Below are positions 34,878 to 45,268 of a stretch of DNA of 64,000 nucleotides, one piece after another. Source of the DNA: Pseudomonas sp. B21-023. Its GTDB lineage: Bacteria; Pseudomonadota; Gammaproteobacteria; Pseudomonadales; Pseudomonadaceae. The stretch lies in assembly GCF_024749165.1 (NCBI RefSeq), contig NZ_CP087190.1, forward strand, positions 310,001-374,000, in the 5' to 3' direction. The notes beneath the pieces were generated by a model. The model was not told the origin of the DNA. It did not search any database and saw only the letters and a list, made by a program, of their open reading frames with translations. Each line of letters begins with the position of its first letter. Position 1 is the first letter of the stretch. The translations under genes and the position numbers were made by a program.

Positions 34878-35348
34878 TCAGCTATGCAACCGAATTGTCC
34901 GCCCTGCCATTTCTGGCGGTGGCTGATCGCGCTGTTGCTTTTCCAACGCCCCTAACAAAACGAGGGTGTGTTCGCCGAACGGTGCCGAGCGAGGACCCGA
35001 GACGTCGACATGCAGCAGCATCTGTTCACTGGCTGACAGTTCTCCGTCGAACCCATCGCTATGCAGGCTGTGATACAAATGCAGGCGTTTTTTATCGAAA
35101 CCTATTATTTGTGTCTGCACCCACACATCGGCGTCAAGTTTCACTTCGTGCAGATAATTGATATGCGCCTCCAGGGTGAACAGCGAATGCCCGCTCTGGC
35201 CCCGTGCATCGGCATCCAGGCCGATGCGCTCCATCAAGGCATCGGTGGCATGGCTGAAGATCAGCAGGTAATAGGCGTCGCGCAGGTGGCCGTTATAGTC
35301 GACCCACTCCGGCAACACTCGGGTGCGGTAGGTGATCAGGGCGGGCAT
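34878..35348 (-). CDS. cdhB: Betainyl-CoA thioesterase, hotdog fold
   Basis: A 156-residue acyl-CoA thioesterase of the 4HBT hotdog type: VLPEWVDYNGHLRDAYYLLIFSHATDAL, with the catalytic-loop Asp-Tyr-Asn-Gly-His, then LFTLEAHINYLHEVKLDADV. As last gene of caiX-cdhC-cdhA-cdhB it should hydrolyse betainyl-CoA to glycine betaine and CoA. It lies 10 bases behind cdhA. Confidence 0.88.
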   Translation of the reverse strand: MPALITYRTRVLPEWVDYNGHLRDAYYLLIFSHATDALMERIGLDADARGQSGHSLFTLEAHINYLHEVKLDADVWVQTQIIGFDKKRLHLYHSLHSDGFDGELSASEQMLLHVDVSGPRSAPFGEHTLVLLGALEKQQRDQPPPEMAGRTIRLHS

Positions 35349-35358
35349 TGTTTTCTCC

Positions 35359-36324
35359 TTAGTCGCCGAAGGCCATACCGTGCTTGGCTTTGCTGGTTTT
35401 CACCGCTTCCAGTACCGCCAGCAGTGTGTCATCACGATAGCGCTCCAGAGCGGCAATGCTGTGCTCGCCCAATTGTTGCGAGGTGCCCTCGACCACGTCG
35501 TCAATCAGCTTGTCGGTCAGCTCAGGCGCAGGGAGGTAGGTCCAGGGCAGATTCAGCGCCGGCCCGAACTGGGCCATGAAGTGGCGCATGCCGGCATCGC
35601 CTCCAGCCAGGGTGTAGGTGAGGAAGGTGCCCATGAACGACCAGCGCAGCCCGGCGCCAAAGCGGATCGCATCGTCGATCTCGCCGGTGCTGGCCACACC
35701 GTCGTTGACCAGGTGCAGGGCTTCGCGCCATAGCGCTTCGAGCAGTCGGTCGGCGATGAAGCCGGGGACTTCCTTGCGCACATGCAACGGGCGCATGCCC
35801 AGGCTGGTGTAGATGCTTTTCGCAGCTTCGATGGCTTCAGGGCTGGTGTTGCGACCGCCGACGATTTCCACCAGTGGCAGCAGGTAGACCGGGTTGAACG
35901 GGTGCCCCACCACGCAGCGTTCGGGGTGGGTCGCCGACGCGTAGAACTCGCTGGGCAGCAGACCCGAGGTGCTGGAGCCGATGATTGCGTCGGGCTTGGC
36001 GGCGGCGCTGATCTTCGCGTGCAGGTCGAGCTTGAGGTCCAGTCGTTCGGGGGCGCTCTCCTGGATGAAATCGGCGTCGCGCACGCATTCCTTGATAGTG
36101 GTCACGAACCTCAGGCGATCCTGCGATGCGCCGGGCGTCAGGCCCTGTTTTTCCAGCGCTGGCCAGGCATTGGCGATGCGTTTGCGCAGTGCGGCCTCGG
36201 CACCGGGGGCCGGGTCCCAGGCAATCACGTCGAGGCCGTGGGCCAGGGCGCGGGCGACCCAGCCGCTGCCGATCACGCCGCTACCCAGCGCGGCGAAAGT
36301 CTTGATGTCGGTGATGAAAGGCAT
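35359..36324 (-). CDS. cdhA: L-carnitine 3-dehydrogenase
   Basis: A 321-residue NAD-dependent dehydrogenase of the 3-hydroxyacyl-CoA dehydrogenase fold. It has the nucleotide loop [50 protein letters not shown] and [18 protein letters not shown], all features of lambda-crystallin/carnitine dehydrogenases. It oxidises L-carnitine to 3-dehydrocarnitine. ATG 36324 follows GGAG by eight bases. Also called lcdH. Confidence 0.92.
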   Translation of the reverse strand: MPFITDIKTFAALGSGVIGSGWVARALAHGLDVIAWDPAPGAEAALRKRIANAWPALEKQGLTPGASQDRLRFVTTIKECVRDADFIQESAPERLDLKLDLHAKISAAAKPDAIIGSSTSGLLPSEFYASATHPERCVVGHPFNPVYLLPLVEIVGGRNTSPEAIEAAKSIYTSLGMRPLHVRKEVPGFIADRLLEALWREALHLVNDGVASTGEIDDAIRFGAGLRWSFMGTFLTYTLAGGDAGMRHFMAQFGPALNLPWTYLPAPELTDKLIDDVVEGTSQQLGEHSIAALERYRDDTLLAVLEAVKTSKAKHGMAFGD

Positions 36325-36344
36325 ATCTGGCTCCTGCGGGGACA

Positions 36345-37229
36345 TTAGCGACGCTTGAGGTTCATCTTTTCCCGGCCTTCGGCCGGGGTGAGCACACGGC
36401 CACCCATGCGGGTGATGATCTCTGCGGCCCGCTCGACCAGTTGGCCGTTGCTGGCCAGCACGCCACGGTCCAGGTACAGGTTGTCTTCCAGCCCGACCCG
36501 CACGTTGCCGCCAAGCAGCACCGCCTGGGCAGCCATCGGCATCTGCATGCGGCCGATGCCGAAACCGGCCCAGGTGACGTTGGCAGGCAGGTTGTCGACC
36601 ATGGCCTTCATGGTGGTGGTGTCGGCCGGGGCGCCCCACGGGATGCCCAGGCACAGCTGGAACAGCGGGTCTTGCAGCAGGCCTTCCTTGATCATCTGTT
36701 TGGCGAACCACAGGTGACCGGTGTCGAAGATCTCCAGCTCGGCCTTCACGCCCAGCTCGGTGATGCGCTTGGCGCCGGCACGCAGTTGGGCGGGGGTGGA
36801 GACATAGATGGCGTTGCCATCGCCAAAGTTGAGGGTGCCGCAGTCCAGGGTGCAGATCTCCGGCAGCAGCGCTTCGACATGGGCCAGGCGCTCCAGCGGG
36901 CCGATCAGGTCGGTGCCCGGGCCGAATTCCATGGGTGATTCGCCTGGGCCGATCTCCAGGTCGCCGCCCATGCCTGCGGTGAGGTTGACGATGATGTCCA
37001 CGTCAGCCTCGCGGATGCGTTCCATCACCTCGCGGTAGAGGTTGACATCGCGGCTGAAGCGGCCAGTTTGTGGATCGCGAACGTGGCAGTGGACCACCGT
37101 GGCGCCGGCCTTGGCGGCTTCGACGGCGGACTCGGCGATCTGTTTCGGCGTGACCGGGACCAGGTGGCTCTTGGCGACCGTGTCGCCGGCACCGGTGAGG
37201 GCGCAGGTGATGATGACGTCGTGGTTCAT
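36345..37229 (-). CDS. cdhC: Dehydrocarnitine cleavage enzyme (BKACE, DUF849 family)
   Basis: A 294-residue TIM-barrel of the beta-keto acid cleavage family: [24 protein letters not shown], the zinc pair in [31 protein letters not shown], and [18 protein letters not shown]. It condenses 3-dehydrocarnitine with acetyl-CoA and splits it to betainyl-CoA and acetoacetate. It ends 20 bases before cdhA and is separated from caiX by a REP hairpin. Confidence 0.92.
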   Translation of the reverse strand: MNHDVIITCALTGAGDTVAKSHLVPVTPKQIAESAVEAAKAGATVVHCHVRDPQTGRFSRDVNLYREVMERIREADVDIIVNLTAGMGGDLEIGPGESPMEFGPGTDLIGPLERLAHVEALLPEICTLDCGTLNFGDGNAIYVSTPAQLRAGAKRITELGVKAELEIFDTGHLWFAKQMIKEGLLQDPLFQLCLGIPWGAPADTTTMKAMVDNLPANVTWAGFGIGRMQMPMAAQAVLLGGNVRVGLEDNLYLDRGVLASNGQLVERAAEIITRMGGRVLTPAEGREKMNLKRR

Positions 37230-37260
37230 GGTGGGTTCCTTGTGTATCTGTCAGGTCGCT

Positions 37261-37327
37261 ATCGCGGGGCAAGCCCGCTCCCACAGAGAGACCGTGTGCT
37301 GGCGTGGGAGCGGGCTTGCCCCGCGAT
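37261..37327. repeat. Perfect REP hairpin inside the carnitine operon
   Basis: ATCGCGGGGCAAGCCCGCTC plus CCAC (37261-37284) and its exact complement (37304-37327) form a 24-base perfect stem with a 19-base loop. It fills most of the 107-base gap between caiX and cdhC. Such elements can halt decay from the 3' side and favour the upstream caiX message. Confidence 0.9.
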
Positions 37328-37336
37328 GGAGGAATG

Positions 37337-38281
37337 TCAGTTGGCGGTGAGCTTGAGGTTGTCTGCGGCTGGCTTGCCGTCGAAAGTGGTCACCCCGTCA
37401 AGCCAGCGGGCCTTGTCCTCGGGGTGGTCCTTGAGCCACTGTCGCGCCGACTCCAGCGCGTCCTTGTGGTCGAGCAACGGCTGCATCATCCGGCTCTCGT
37501 CCTCGGCGCTGAAGCTGAGGTTGGCCAGCAGGCGATGGGCGTTGGGGCAGCGCTGGGCATAGTCCGGCGCGGTCACCGTCCACACCGTGGCACGGCCCTC
37601 GTCCGGGCCGAGGGCGTCCTGGCTGTCGCCGAGGTAGACCATGTCGATGTTCACGTTCATCGGGTGCGGCGCCCAGCCGAAGAACACCACCGCCTCCTTG
37701 CGCCGCACGGCGCGGTCGACGGCGGCGAGCATGCCGGCTTCGCTGGACTCGACCAACTGGAACTTGCCGAGGTCGAACTGGTTCTTGCTGATCATCGCCT
37801 TGATCTGGGTATTGGCGCCGGAACCGGGCTCGATGCCGTAGAGCTTGCCGCCCAGCTCCTTGTGGAACTTGTGGATGTCGGCAAACGTCTTCAGGCCCTT
37901 GTCGGCCAGGTATTTCGGCACGGCGAGGGTGGCGCGGGCGTCTTCCAGGCTGGGCTTGTCGAGCACCTTCACCTGGCCGGCCTGGACGAACGGGGTGATG
38001 GTCTGGGTCATGATCGGGTTCCAGTACCCGAGGAACATGTCCAGGCGCTTGTCGCGGATGCCGGCGAAGATGATCTGCTGCGAGGCGCTGGTCTGCTTGG
38101 TCTGGTAGCCCAGGCCGTCGAGCAGCACCTGGGCCATGGCGCTGGTGGCGATCACATCGGTCCAGTTGACCACGCCCAGGCGCACATCCTTGCAGGCGGC
38201 GGGTTCGGCGGCGAAAAGCGGCGTGGCTACGGTAGAGCTGAGCGCGAGGGACAACAGGCTGCGGCGGATAAAGCGATGCAT
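37337..38281 (-). CDS. caiX: Carnitine-binding periplasmic protein
   Basis: A 314-residue quaternary-amine-binding protein with signal MHRFIRRSLLSLALSSTVAT to PLFAAE. The aromatic cage is seen in VVNWTDVIA, FLGYWNPIM and FFGWAPHPMN, parallel to ChoX of the same window. CaiX delivers carnitine to a permease encoded elsewhere; CbcWV (choW-choV here) is the known partner in P. aeruginosa. GGAG lies eight bases before ATG 38281. First gene of the carnitine operon, divergent from cdhR. Confidence 0.9.
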   Translation of the reverse strand: MHRFIRRSLLSLALSSTVATPLFAAEPAACKDVRLGVVNWTDVIATSAMAQVLLDGLGYQTKQTSASQQIIFAGIRDKRLDMFLGYWNPIMTQTITPFVQAGQVKVLDKPSLEDARATLAVPKYLADKGLKTFADIHKFHKELGGKLYGIEPGSGANTQIKAMISKNQFDLGKFQLVESSEAGMLAAVDRAVRRKEAVVFFGWAPHPMNVNIDMVYLGDSQDALGPDEGRATVWTVTAPDYAQRCPNAHRLLANLSFSAEDESRMMQPLLDHKDALESARQWLKDHPEDKARWLDGVTTFDGKPAADNLKLTAN

Positions 38282-38427
38282 GGTGGCTCTCCATCGGCAG
38301 TGCGTATTGTTATCGGATCCGGCCTCTGCGGGCCGTGAGAACACGCTACGCTGGCAGCAGGGTGGAAAATCGCACCCTGGCGACCAACACTTGCACGGAG
38401 GCGACCACCTTTGCCGCGGAGCACGCG

Positions 38428-39375
38428 ATGCTGCAAACCATAGACTTCCTGTTGCTGCCAGGCTTCTCCGCCATGGGCTTCATCAGTGCCATCGAGCCGC
38501 TGCGCGTGGCCAATCGCTTCCGTGGCCCCCTGTACCGTTGGCGTGTGCTGAGCCTGGACGGTGGTGCGGTGCAGGCCAGCAATGGCATGTCGGTGAATGC
38601 CGACGGTGCGTTGGGGGAGGGTGAACACGGGCGACTGCTGCTGCTGGTGGCCGGTTTCGAGCCACTGGCGTGCTATGGGTTGAAGTTGCAGCACATGCTG
38701 CGTCGTCTCGACCACGAGGGCGTGGTGCTGGGCGGGATCGACACGGGCGCCATGGTACTGGCCGAGGCCGGCCTGCTCGATGGTCACCGGGCCACCCTGC
38801 ATTGGGAAGCACTGGAGGCGTTCAAGGAACGTTATCCACGCCTGCAGGCGACCCAGGAGCTGTTCGAGATCGACCGCCGACGCATCACCTGTGCCGGCGG
38901 CACGGCTTCCATCGACCTGATGCTCGACCTGATCGCCCAGGCCCACGGCAGCGAACTGGCAGTGCAGGTGTCCGAGCAGTTCGTGCTCGGGCGCATCCGC
39001 CCGCGCCAGGATCACCAGCGCATGGAAATTGCCACGCGCTATGGGCTGCGCAACAAGAAGCTGGTGAAGGTGATCGGCGAGATGGAGCGCAATACCGAGC
39101 TGCCACTCAACACCCAGGTGCTGGCTGAAGGCGTGCAGGTGACCCGGAGGCAGCTGGAGAGGCTGTTTCGCCTGCACCTGGACGACACGTCCAGTGGCTT
39201 CTATCTGCGGCTGAGGCTGGACAAGGCACGGCAACTGCTGCGCCAGACCGACATGAGCGTACTGGAGGTGGGCGTCGCATGTGGCTTCGAATCGGCATCG
39301 TACTTCACCCGCTGTTATCGGGCACGGTTCGAGCGTTGTCCCAGGGAGGATCGGCGGCTGGCGGTGCCGTCATGA
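38428..39375 (+). CDS. cdhR: CdhR, GlxA-type AraC activator of carnitine catabolism
   Basis: A 315-residue regulator with an N-terminal DJ-1/PfpI-like domain (TIDFLLLPGFSAMGFISAIEPLR, GGIDTGAMVLAEAGLLDG) and C-terminal AraC domain (VTRRQLERLFRLHL, VLEVGVACGFESASYFTRCY). The divergent position to caiX-cdhCAB marks it as CdhR, which induces carnitine use. GGAG is eight bases before ATG 38428; an upstream open frame lacks one. It is a paralogue of GbdR at 30541. Confidence 0.9.
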   Translation: MLQTIDFLLLPGFSAMGFISAIEPLRVANRFRGPLYRWRVLSLDGGAVQASNGMSVNADGALGEGEHGRLLLLVAGFEPLACYGLKLQHMLRRLDHEGVVLGGIDTGAMVLAEAGLLDGHRATLHWEALEAFKERYPRLQATQELFEIDRRRITCAGGTASIDLMLDLIAQAHGSELAVQVSEQFVLGRIRPRQDHQRMEIATRYGLRNKKLVKVIGEMERNTELPLNTQVLAEGVQVTRRQLERLFRLHLDDTSSGFYLRLRLDKARQLLRQTDMSVLEVGVACGFESASYFTRCYRARFERCPREDRRLAVPS

Positions 39376-39391
39376 TGCCTGGACCGGGTCG

Positions 39392-39456
39392 AGCCTCGGC
39401 AAGCCGGCTTCCACAGGTGCCGCGTAGCGCGAAACCTGTGGAAGCCTGTGAGGCTT
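39392..39456. repeat. Decayed REP-like element at a synteny border
   Basis: AGCCTCGGCAAGCCGGCTTC-CACAGGT faces ACCTGTGGAAGCCTGTGAGGCT. Outer arms pair; the core has changes. It reaches the rlmI stop codon and lies exactly between cdhR and the next core block. Confidence 0.65.
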
Positions 39457-40651
39457 AGCTGTTGGGCAGCAAGCGGCAGGTGATGCTCTTGATGTAGCGG
39501 GTCTCGGCGATGGCCGGGTGCACTGGGTGGTCCGGGCCCTGGCCGCCGCGCTCGAGCAGTTGCAGGTTGCGGTCCAGGTGGCGGGCGCTGGTCAGCAGGA
39601 TGTTGTGCAGGTCGTCTTCGGGCAGGTGCATCGAGCACGAGGCGCTGACCAGGATGCCGTCCTTGGTCAGCATGCGCATGGCCTGTTCGTTGAGACGACG
39701 GTAGGCGGCCTCGCCGTTCTTCAGGTCTTTCTTGCGTTTGATGAAGGCGGGTGGGTCGGCGATGATCACGTCGAAGCGCTCTTCGGCGGCTTTCAGCTCG
39801 CGCAGGGCTTCAAACACGTCGCCTTCGATGCAGGTCAGTTTTTCGCCGATGCCATTGAGCGCGGCATTGCGCTCTACGCCGTCGAGGGCGAAGCCCGAGG
39901 CGTCCACGCAGAACACTTCGCTGGCGCCGAACGCGCCGGCCTGCACGCCCCAGCCACCGATGTAGCTGAACAGATCGAGCACGCGCTTGCCCTTGACGTA
40001 GGGGGCCAGGCGGGCGCGGTTCATGCGGTGGTCGTAGAACCAGCCGGTCTTCTGGCCTTCACGCACCGGGGCTTCGAACTTGACGCCGTTCTCTTCCAGC
40101 GCGACCCAGTCCGGCACTTCGCCGTAGACGGTCTCGACATAACGCTCCAGGCCTTCAGCATCGCGGGCGGCGGAGTCGTTCTTGAACAGGATGCCACTGG
40201 GTTTGAGCACCTGCACCAGCGCGGCGATCACCTCATCCTTGTGCGCTTCCATGGTGGCCGAGGCCAGCTGGACCACGAGGATGTCGAAGAAGCGGTCGAC
40301 CACCAGGCCTGGGAGCAGGTCGGAGTCGCCATACACCAGGCGGTAGCACGGCTTGTCGAACAGGCGCTCACGCAGCGACAGGGCCACGTTCAGGCGGTGT
40401 ACGAGCAGCGACTTGTCCAGCGGCAGCTTGGCATCGCGCGACAGCAGGCGGGCGCAGATCAGGTTGTTCGGGCTCATGGCCACAACCCCCAGCGGCTTGC
40501 CGTTGGCAGCTTCGAGAATGGCCTGCTGGCCGGCCTTCAGGCCTTGCAGCGGGGTCGCGGCAACATCGACTTCATTGCTGTAGACCCACAGGTGGCCGGC
40601 GCGCAGGCGGCGGTCGGCATTGGCTTTGAGGCGAAGGCTGGGCAGGGACAT
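39455..40651 (-). CDS. rlmI: 23S rRNA m5C1962 methyltransferase
   Basis: A 398-residue rRNA methyltransferase. It has an N-terminal PUA domain (LKANADRRLRAGHLWVYSNEV), an EEHD-like central part, and a SAM domain with VLDLFSYIGGWGVQAGAFGA, CVDASGFALDGVERNA and the motif IIADPPAFIKRKKD; the catalytic Cys lies in VSASCSMHL. It methylates C1962 in 23S rRNA. ATG 40651 begins the PUA fold; an upstream frame is rejected. Confidence 0.9.
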   Translation of the reverse strand: MSLPSLRLKANADRRLRAGHLWVYSNEVDVAATPLQGLKAGQQAILEAANGKPLGVVAMSPNNLICARLLSRDAKLPLDKSLLVHRLNVALSLRERLFDKPCYRLVYGDSDLLPGLVVDRFFDILVVQLASATMEAHKDEVIAALVQVLKPSGILFKNDSAARDAEGLERYVETVYGEVPDWVALEENGVKFEAPVREGQKTGWFYDHRMNRARLAPYVKGKRVLDLFSYIGGWGVQAGAFGASEVFCVDASGFALDGVERNAALNGIGEKLTCIEGDVFEALRELKAAEERFDVIIADPPAFIKRKKDLKNGEAAYRRLNEQAMRMLTKDGILVSASCSMHLPEDDLHNILLTSARHLDRNLQLLERGGQGPDHPVHPAIAETRYIKSITCRLLPNS

Positions 40652-40828
40652 GACGTCGCTCCGGGAAAAAAGAGCGGGAGTATACCGTGTTGGCCCCAGA
40701 TTCGCTGGTGGGTGCGACCAAGTGGTCTGCGCCAACGGCTAAAGAAATTCTGGGATCCAACGATCCACTGCTAGTTACCCTGCCGGCGTACAGGGTTAGA
40801 ATCTCCCGTCCCCAGCGAGAATGCACGT

Positions 40829-41701
40829 ATGTCCCAGGAACTCACCGCCGAACAGATCCAGCAAGCCCTGCAGGGCATCACCATCCCGCCACAGCCGCAG
40901 ATCATGGTCGACCTGCAGTTCGAGCAGTACATGCCCGACCCGGACCTGGAGACCATCGCCAAGCTGATCGCGCAGGACCCGGGCCTGTCCGGCGCCCTGC
41001 TCAAGCTGGTCAATTCGGCGCAGTTCGGCCTGGCGAACAAGATCGGCTCGATCCAGCGCGCGGTAAACCTGCTGGGCAGCCGCTCGATCATCAACCTGAT
41101 CAATGCCCAGTCGATCAAAGGCGAGATGAGCGACGAGACCATCGTCACCCTCAACCGTTTCTGGGACACCGCCCAGGACGTGGCCATGACCTGCCTCACC
41201 CTGGCCAAGCGCACCGGCATCCAGGCCGTGGACGAGGCCTACACCCTGGGCCTGTTCCACGATTGCGGCGTGCCGTTGATGCACAAGCGCTTCCCCAACT
41301 ACATGGAGGTGCTGGAAGAGTCCTACGCCAAGGCCAATGACGAGATCCGCGTGGTGGACACCGAAAACCGCGTGTTCAACACCAACCATTCGGTAGTCGG
41401 CTACTTCACTGCCAAGTCCTGGCGCCTGCCGGAACACATCAGCGCGGCCATCGCCAACCACCACAACGCCCTGGCGGTGTTCCGCGACGAGTCTTCGCGC
41501 AATACCCAGACCCAACTGAAGAACCTGCTGGCGGTGCTGAAGATGTCCGAGCACATCTGTGCCTCCTACCGCGTGCTGGGCAACCAGGCCGTGGACCACG
41601 AGTGGGACGTGGTCGGCCCGCTGGTGCTGGACTACATCGGCCTGACCGAATACGACTTCGAGCAGCTCAAGCAGAACATCCGCGAACTGGGCGGGCACTG
41701 A
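40829..41701 (+). CDS. HDOD domain protein
   Basis: A 290-residue protein made of one HDOD domain: ITIPPQPQIMVDLQFEQYM, LIAQDPGLSGALLKLVNSAQF, IQRAVNLLGSRSIINLINA, ALGLFHDCG-type YTLGLFHDCGVPLM. HDOD domains resemble HD phosphohydrolases but most lack activity and act as signalling scaffolds. There is no GGDEF or EAL domain. mutM follows after three bases, so they share a transcript; no functional link is known. Confidence 0.88.
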   Translation: MSQELTAEQIQQALQGITIPPQPQIMVDLQFEQYMPDPDLETIAKLIAQDPGLSGALLKLVNSAQFGLANKIGSIQRAVNLLGSRSIINLINAQSIKGEMSDETIVTLNRFWDTAQDVAMTCLTLAKRTGIQAVDEAYTLGLFHDCGVPLMHKRFPNYMEVLEESYAKANDEIRVVDTENRVFNTNHSVVGYFTAKSWRLPEHISAAIANHHNALAVFRDESSRNTQTQLKNLLAVLKMSEHICASYRVLGNQAVDHEWDVVGPLVLDYIGLTEYDFEQLKQNIRELGGH

Positions 41702-41704
41702 GCC

Positions 41705-42517
41705 ATGCCGGAACTGCCAGAGGTCGAGACCACGCGGCGCGGCATCGCGCCTCATTTGCAAGGCCAGCGGGTCAGCCGCGTGGTGGTGCGTGACCGGCGC
41801 CTGCGCTGGCCGATCCCGGAAGACCTGGACGTGCGCCTGTCGGGGCAGCGCATCGTCAGTGTCGAGCGCCGTGCCAAGTACCTGCTGATCAACGCCGAGG
41901 TCGGTACCCTGATCAGTCACCTGGGCATGTCGGGCAACCTGCGCCTGGTCGAGCTGGGTTTGCCGGCGGCAAGGCACGAACATGTGGACATCGAGCTCGA
42001 GTCGGGCCTGATGCTGCGCTACACCGACCCGCGCCGCTTCGGGGCGATGCTGTGGAGCCTCGATCCACTCAATCATGAGCTGCTGATCCGCCTGGGACCT
42101 GAGCCGCTGACCGACCTGTTCGACGGTGAGCGCCTGTTCCAGCTGTCCCGGGGGCGCTCGATGGCGGTCAAGCCGTTCATCATGGACAACGCGGTGGTGG
42201 TCGGCGTGGGCAACATCTACGCCACCGAGGCCTTGTTCGCCGCCGGGATCGACCCGCGCCGCGAAGCAGGCGGGATTTCACGGGCGCGCTATCTGAAGCT
42301 GGCGATCGAGATCAAGCGAGTATTGGCGGCGGCCATCGAACAGGGCGGGACCACCTTGCGGGACTTCATCGGTGGCGATGGCCAGCCGGGCTACTTCCAG
42401 CAGGAGCTGTTCGTGTATGGGCGTCGTGGGCAGCCGTGCAAACTGTGCGGGACCGAGCTGCGCGAAGTGAAGCTGGGCCAGCGGGCGAGCGTGTTCTGCC
42501 CGAAATGCCAGCGTTGA
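41705..42517 (+). CDS. mutM: Formamidopyrimidine-DNA glycosylase
   Basis: A 270-residue DNA repair enzyme removing 8-oxoguanine and Fapy. The N-terminus is [20 protein letters not shown], with Pro1 (after Met removal) and Glu2 catalytic; Lys in [16 protein letters not shown] region and the C-terminal zinc finger [15 protein letters not shown] to FCPKCQR are complete. It works with MutY, also in this window, in the GO system. Confidence 0.96.
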   Translation: MPELPEVETTRRGIAPHLQGQRVSRVVVRDRRLRWPIPEDLDVRLSGQRIVSVERRAKYLLINAEVGTLISHLGMSGNLRLVELGLPAARHEHVDIELESGLMLRYTDPRRFGAMLWSLDPLNHELLIRLGPEPLTDLFDGERLFQLSRGRSMAVKPFIMDNAVVVGVGNIYATEALFAAGIDPRREAGGISRARYLKLAIEIKRVLAAAIEQGGTTLRDFIGGDGQPGYFQQELFVYGRRGQPCKLCGTELREVKLGQRASVFCPKCQR

Positions 42518-42537
42518 GTTCCGAGGCCGCGTTGCGG

Positions 42538-42613
42538 CCTATCGCCGGCAAGCCGGCTCCCACAAGTTGAAGGCATGCTTGGCCCCTGTGGGAGCCGGCT
42601 TGCCGGCGATAGG
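42538..42613. repeat. Perfect REP hairpin, GCCGGC class
   Basis: CCTATCGCCGGCAAGCCGGC plus TCCCACA (42538-42564) and its exact complement (42587-42613) form a 27-base perfect stem with a 22-base loop between the convergent mutM and ggt ends. It very likely serves as a bidirectional end structure. Confidence 0.9.
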
Positions 42614-42634
42614 GCCGGTACAGGCGAGAGCGGA

Positions 42635-44316
42635 TCAGTCGACGATCGCCGCCCGCCCCACGCCCCGCGGGTCGCTGGCCGCCTCCACAGTCCCGCCAGC
42701 CTTGTCCCAATAAAGCACCTGCTGATTGCCGTACTGACGCCCGACATCCTTCAACCGATACCCGCGCCCTTCAAGCTCGGCCTTCTGCCGCGCACTGAAC
42801 GTGCCCGGCTCATGTTCCACCACATCCGGCAGGTACTGATGGTGATAGCGCGGTGTCGCCGGCCACTCGGCCACCGGCCGGCCCTCCAGGAACCCCAGCA
42901 CCGACAGCAGCACCATGCTGGGTATGCGGCTGCCGCCCGGAGTGCCAAAGGTGGCGAACTGGCTGGGGCTTTCGATGAAGGTCGGGCTCATGCTCGACAG
43001 GGGACGCTTGCCCGCCGCCACCGCATTGGCCTGGCTGCCGGCCAGGCCATAGCTGTTGCTGCCGCCAGGGTCGGCGGCGAAATCGTCCATCTCGTTGTTC
43101 AGCACCACACCAGTCCCAGGCACGCTGAACGCCGCGCCAAATGGCAGGTTGACCGACAGCGTGGCGGACACGGCGTTGCCGTCACCATCGATCACCGCGA
43201 AATGAGTGGTGTGGTCGCCTTCTCGCCAGGCCGGTGAGGGCGGCAGCGCGGTGCTGGGGGTGGCCTGGTGCACATCGATACTGTCGGCCAGCCCAGTCAG
43301 GTACTGGCGCGCCAGTAGCCGGTTGATCGGGTTGCTCACATAGTCCGGGTCGCCGAGCAGGCCGCGGTCGCGGTAGGCGCGGCGCAGCACTTCGATCACA
43401 TAGTGGCTGCGTTGCACGGGCTCGGCGCTCTGCCAGGGCAGGCGCTGGAGCATGGCCAGGCTTTGTGCCAGGGCCACGCCGCCGGCCGAAGGCGGCGGGC
43501 TGCTGATCAGTTCACGCTGGTCGGCCAGTGGATAACGCAGCGGTTCACGCCACGCCGTACGGTATCCGGCGAGGTCGTCGAGGGTCCAGATACCGCCGCC
43601 CTGGCGCACGCCTTCGACCAGGCGGCGGGCCATCGGGCCACGGTAGAAACCGTCGCGGCCCTGCTCGGCCATGGCTTGCAGGGTGGCGGCCAGTTCGGGT
43701 TGGCGGATCAGCGTGCCCAGGGCTGGCACGTCGTGGTCACTGAGGAACAGCCGTGCGCTTTCGGCATCGTCGCGCAGGGCGCTCAGGCGCATGGTGGCGC
43801 GATCGCGATAGATACGGTCGACGGCGAAGCCCTGGTTGGCCAGGCGGATGGCCGGGGCCAGGCTGTCCTTGAGCGGTAGCTTGCCATGGGTGCTGGCGAG
43901 GTCGGCCAGGGCCTGGGGCAGGCCGGGGATCGCGGCGGCCAGCGGCCCGTTGATCGACAGGCCGGGCTGCACCTTGCCGTCCTTGAGGTACATGTCCGCC
44001 CTGGCCGCGGCCGGGGCGCGTTCGCGCGCATCGAGGAAGGTATACCGGGGCGTGACGCCGCTCTCGCGCAGGAGGAAGAAACCACCGCCACCCAGGCCCG
44101 AGCCATAGGGCTCGACCACGGCCAGCGTGGCGCTGATGGCCACGGCGGCGTCGAAGGCGTTGCCGCCTTGTTGCAGGATCTGTCGCGCCGCCGAGGTCGC
44201 CTCGCTGTGCGGGCTGGCGATGGCTGAACGCCCGGGGCCTTGCGCCTGGGCGGCGCAGGCCAGCAGGGCCAGGCAGGCGCCGAGGGCTGCGCGCTGTAAC
44301 GCCGCGACGAACGGCA

Positions 44317-44317
<1 letters not shown>
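42635..44317 (-). CDS. ggt: Gamma-glutamyltranspeptidase
   Basis: A 560-residue periplasmic Ntn-hydrolase with signal ALQRAALGACLALLACAAQA. It has SPHSEATSAARQILQQGGNAFDAAVA, YGSGLGGGGFFLLRE and the autoprocessing site HTTHFAVIDGDGNAVS, where the second Thr becomes the nucleophile of the small subunit; PLSSMSPTFI and GTPGGSRIPSMVLLSVLGFL follow. It splits glutathione and gamma-glutamyl compounds. Its ATG overlaps the ferredoxin stop by one base. Confidence 0.93.
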
Positions 44318-44604
<287 letters not shown>

Positions 44605-44633
44605 TCAAAGCGATGGGCGCAATTGTGCCGGAT

Positions 44634-44660
44634 TCGCGCCCGCAGTGCACGCGGGCGCGA
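44634..44660 (-). terminator. Hairpin downstream of coaD
   Basis: TCGCGCCCGC-AGTGCAC-GCGGGCGCGA is a perfect 10-base GC-rich stem 18 bases after the coaD stop. No T run follows on the minus strand. Confidence 0.6.
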
Positions 44661-44677
44661 CGTCGTGACCGCGAGGG

Positions 44678-45268
<591 letters not shown>

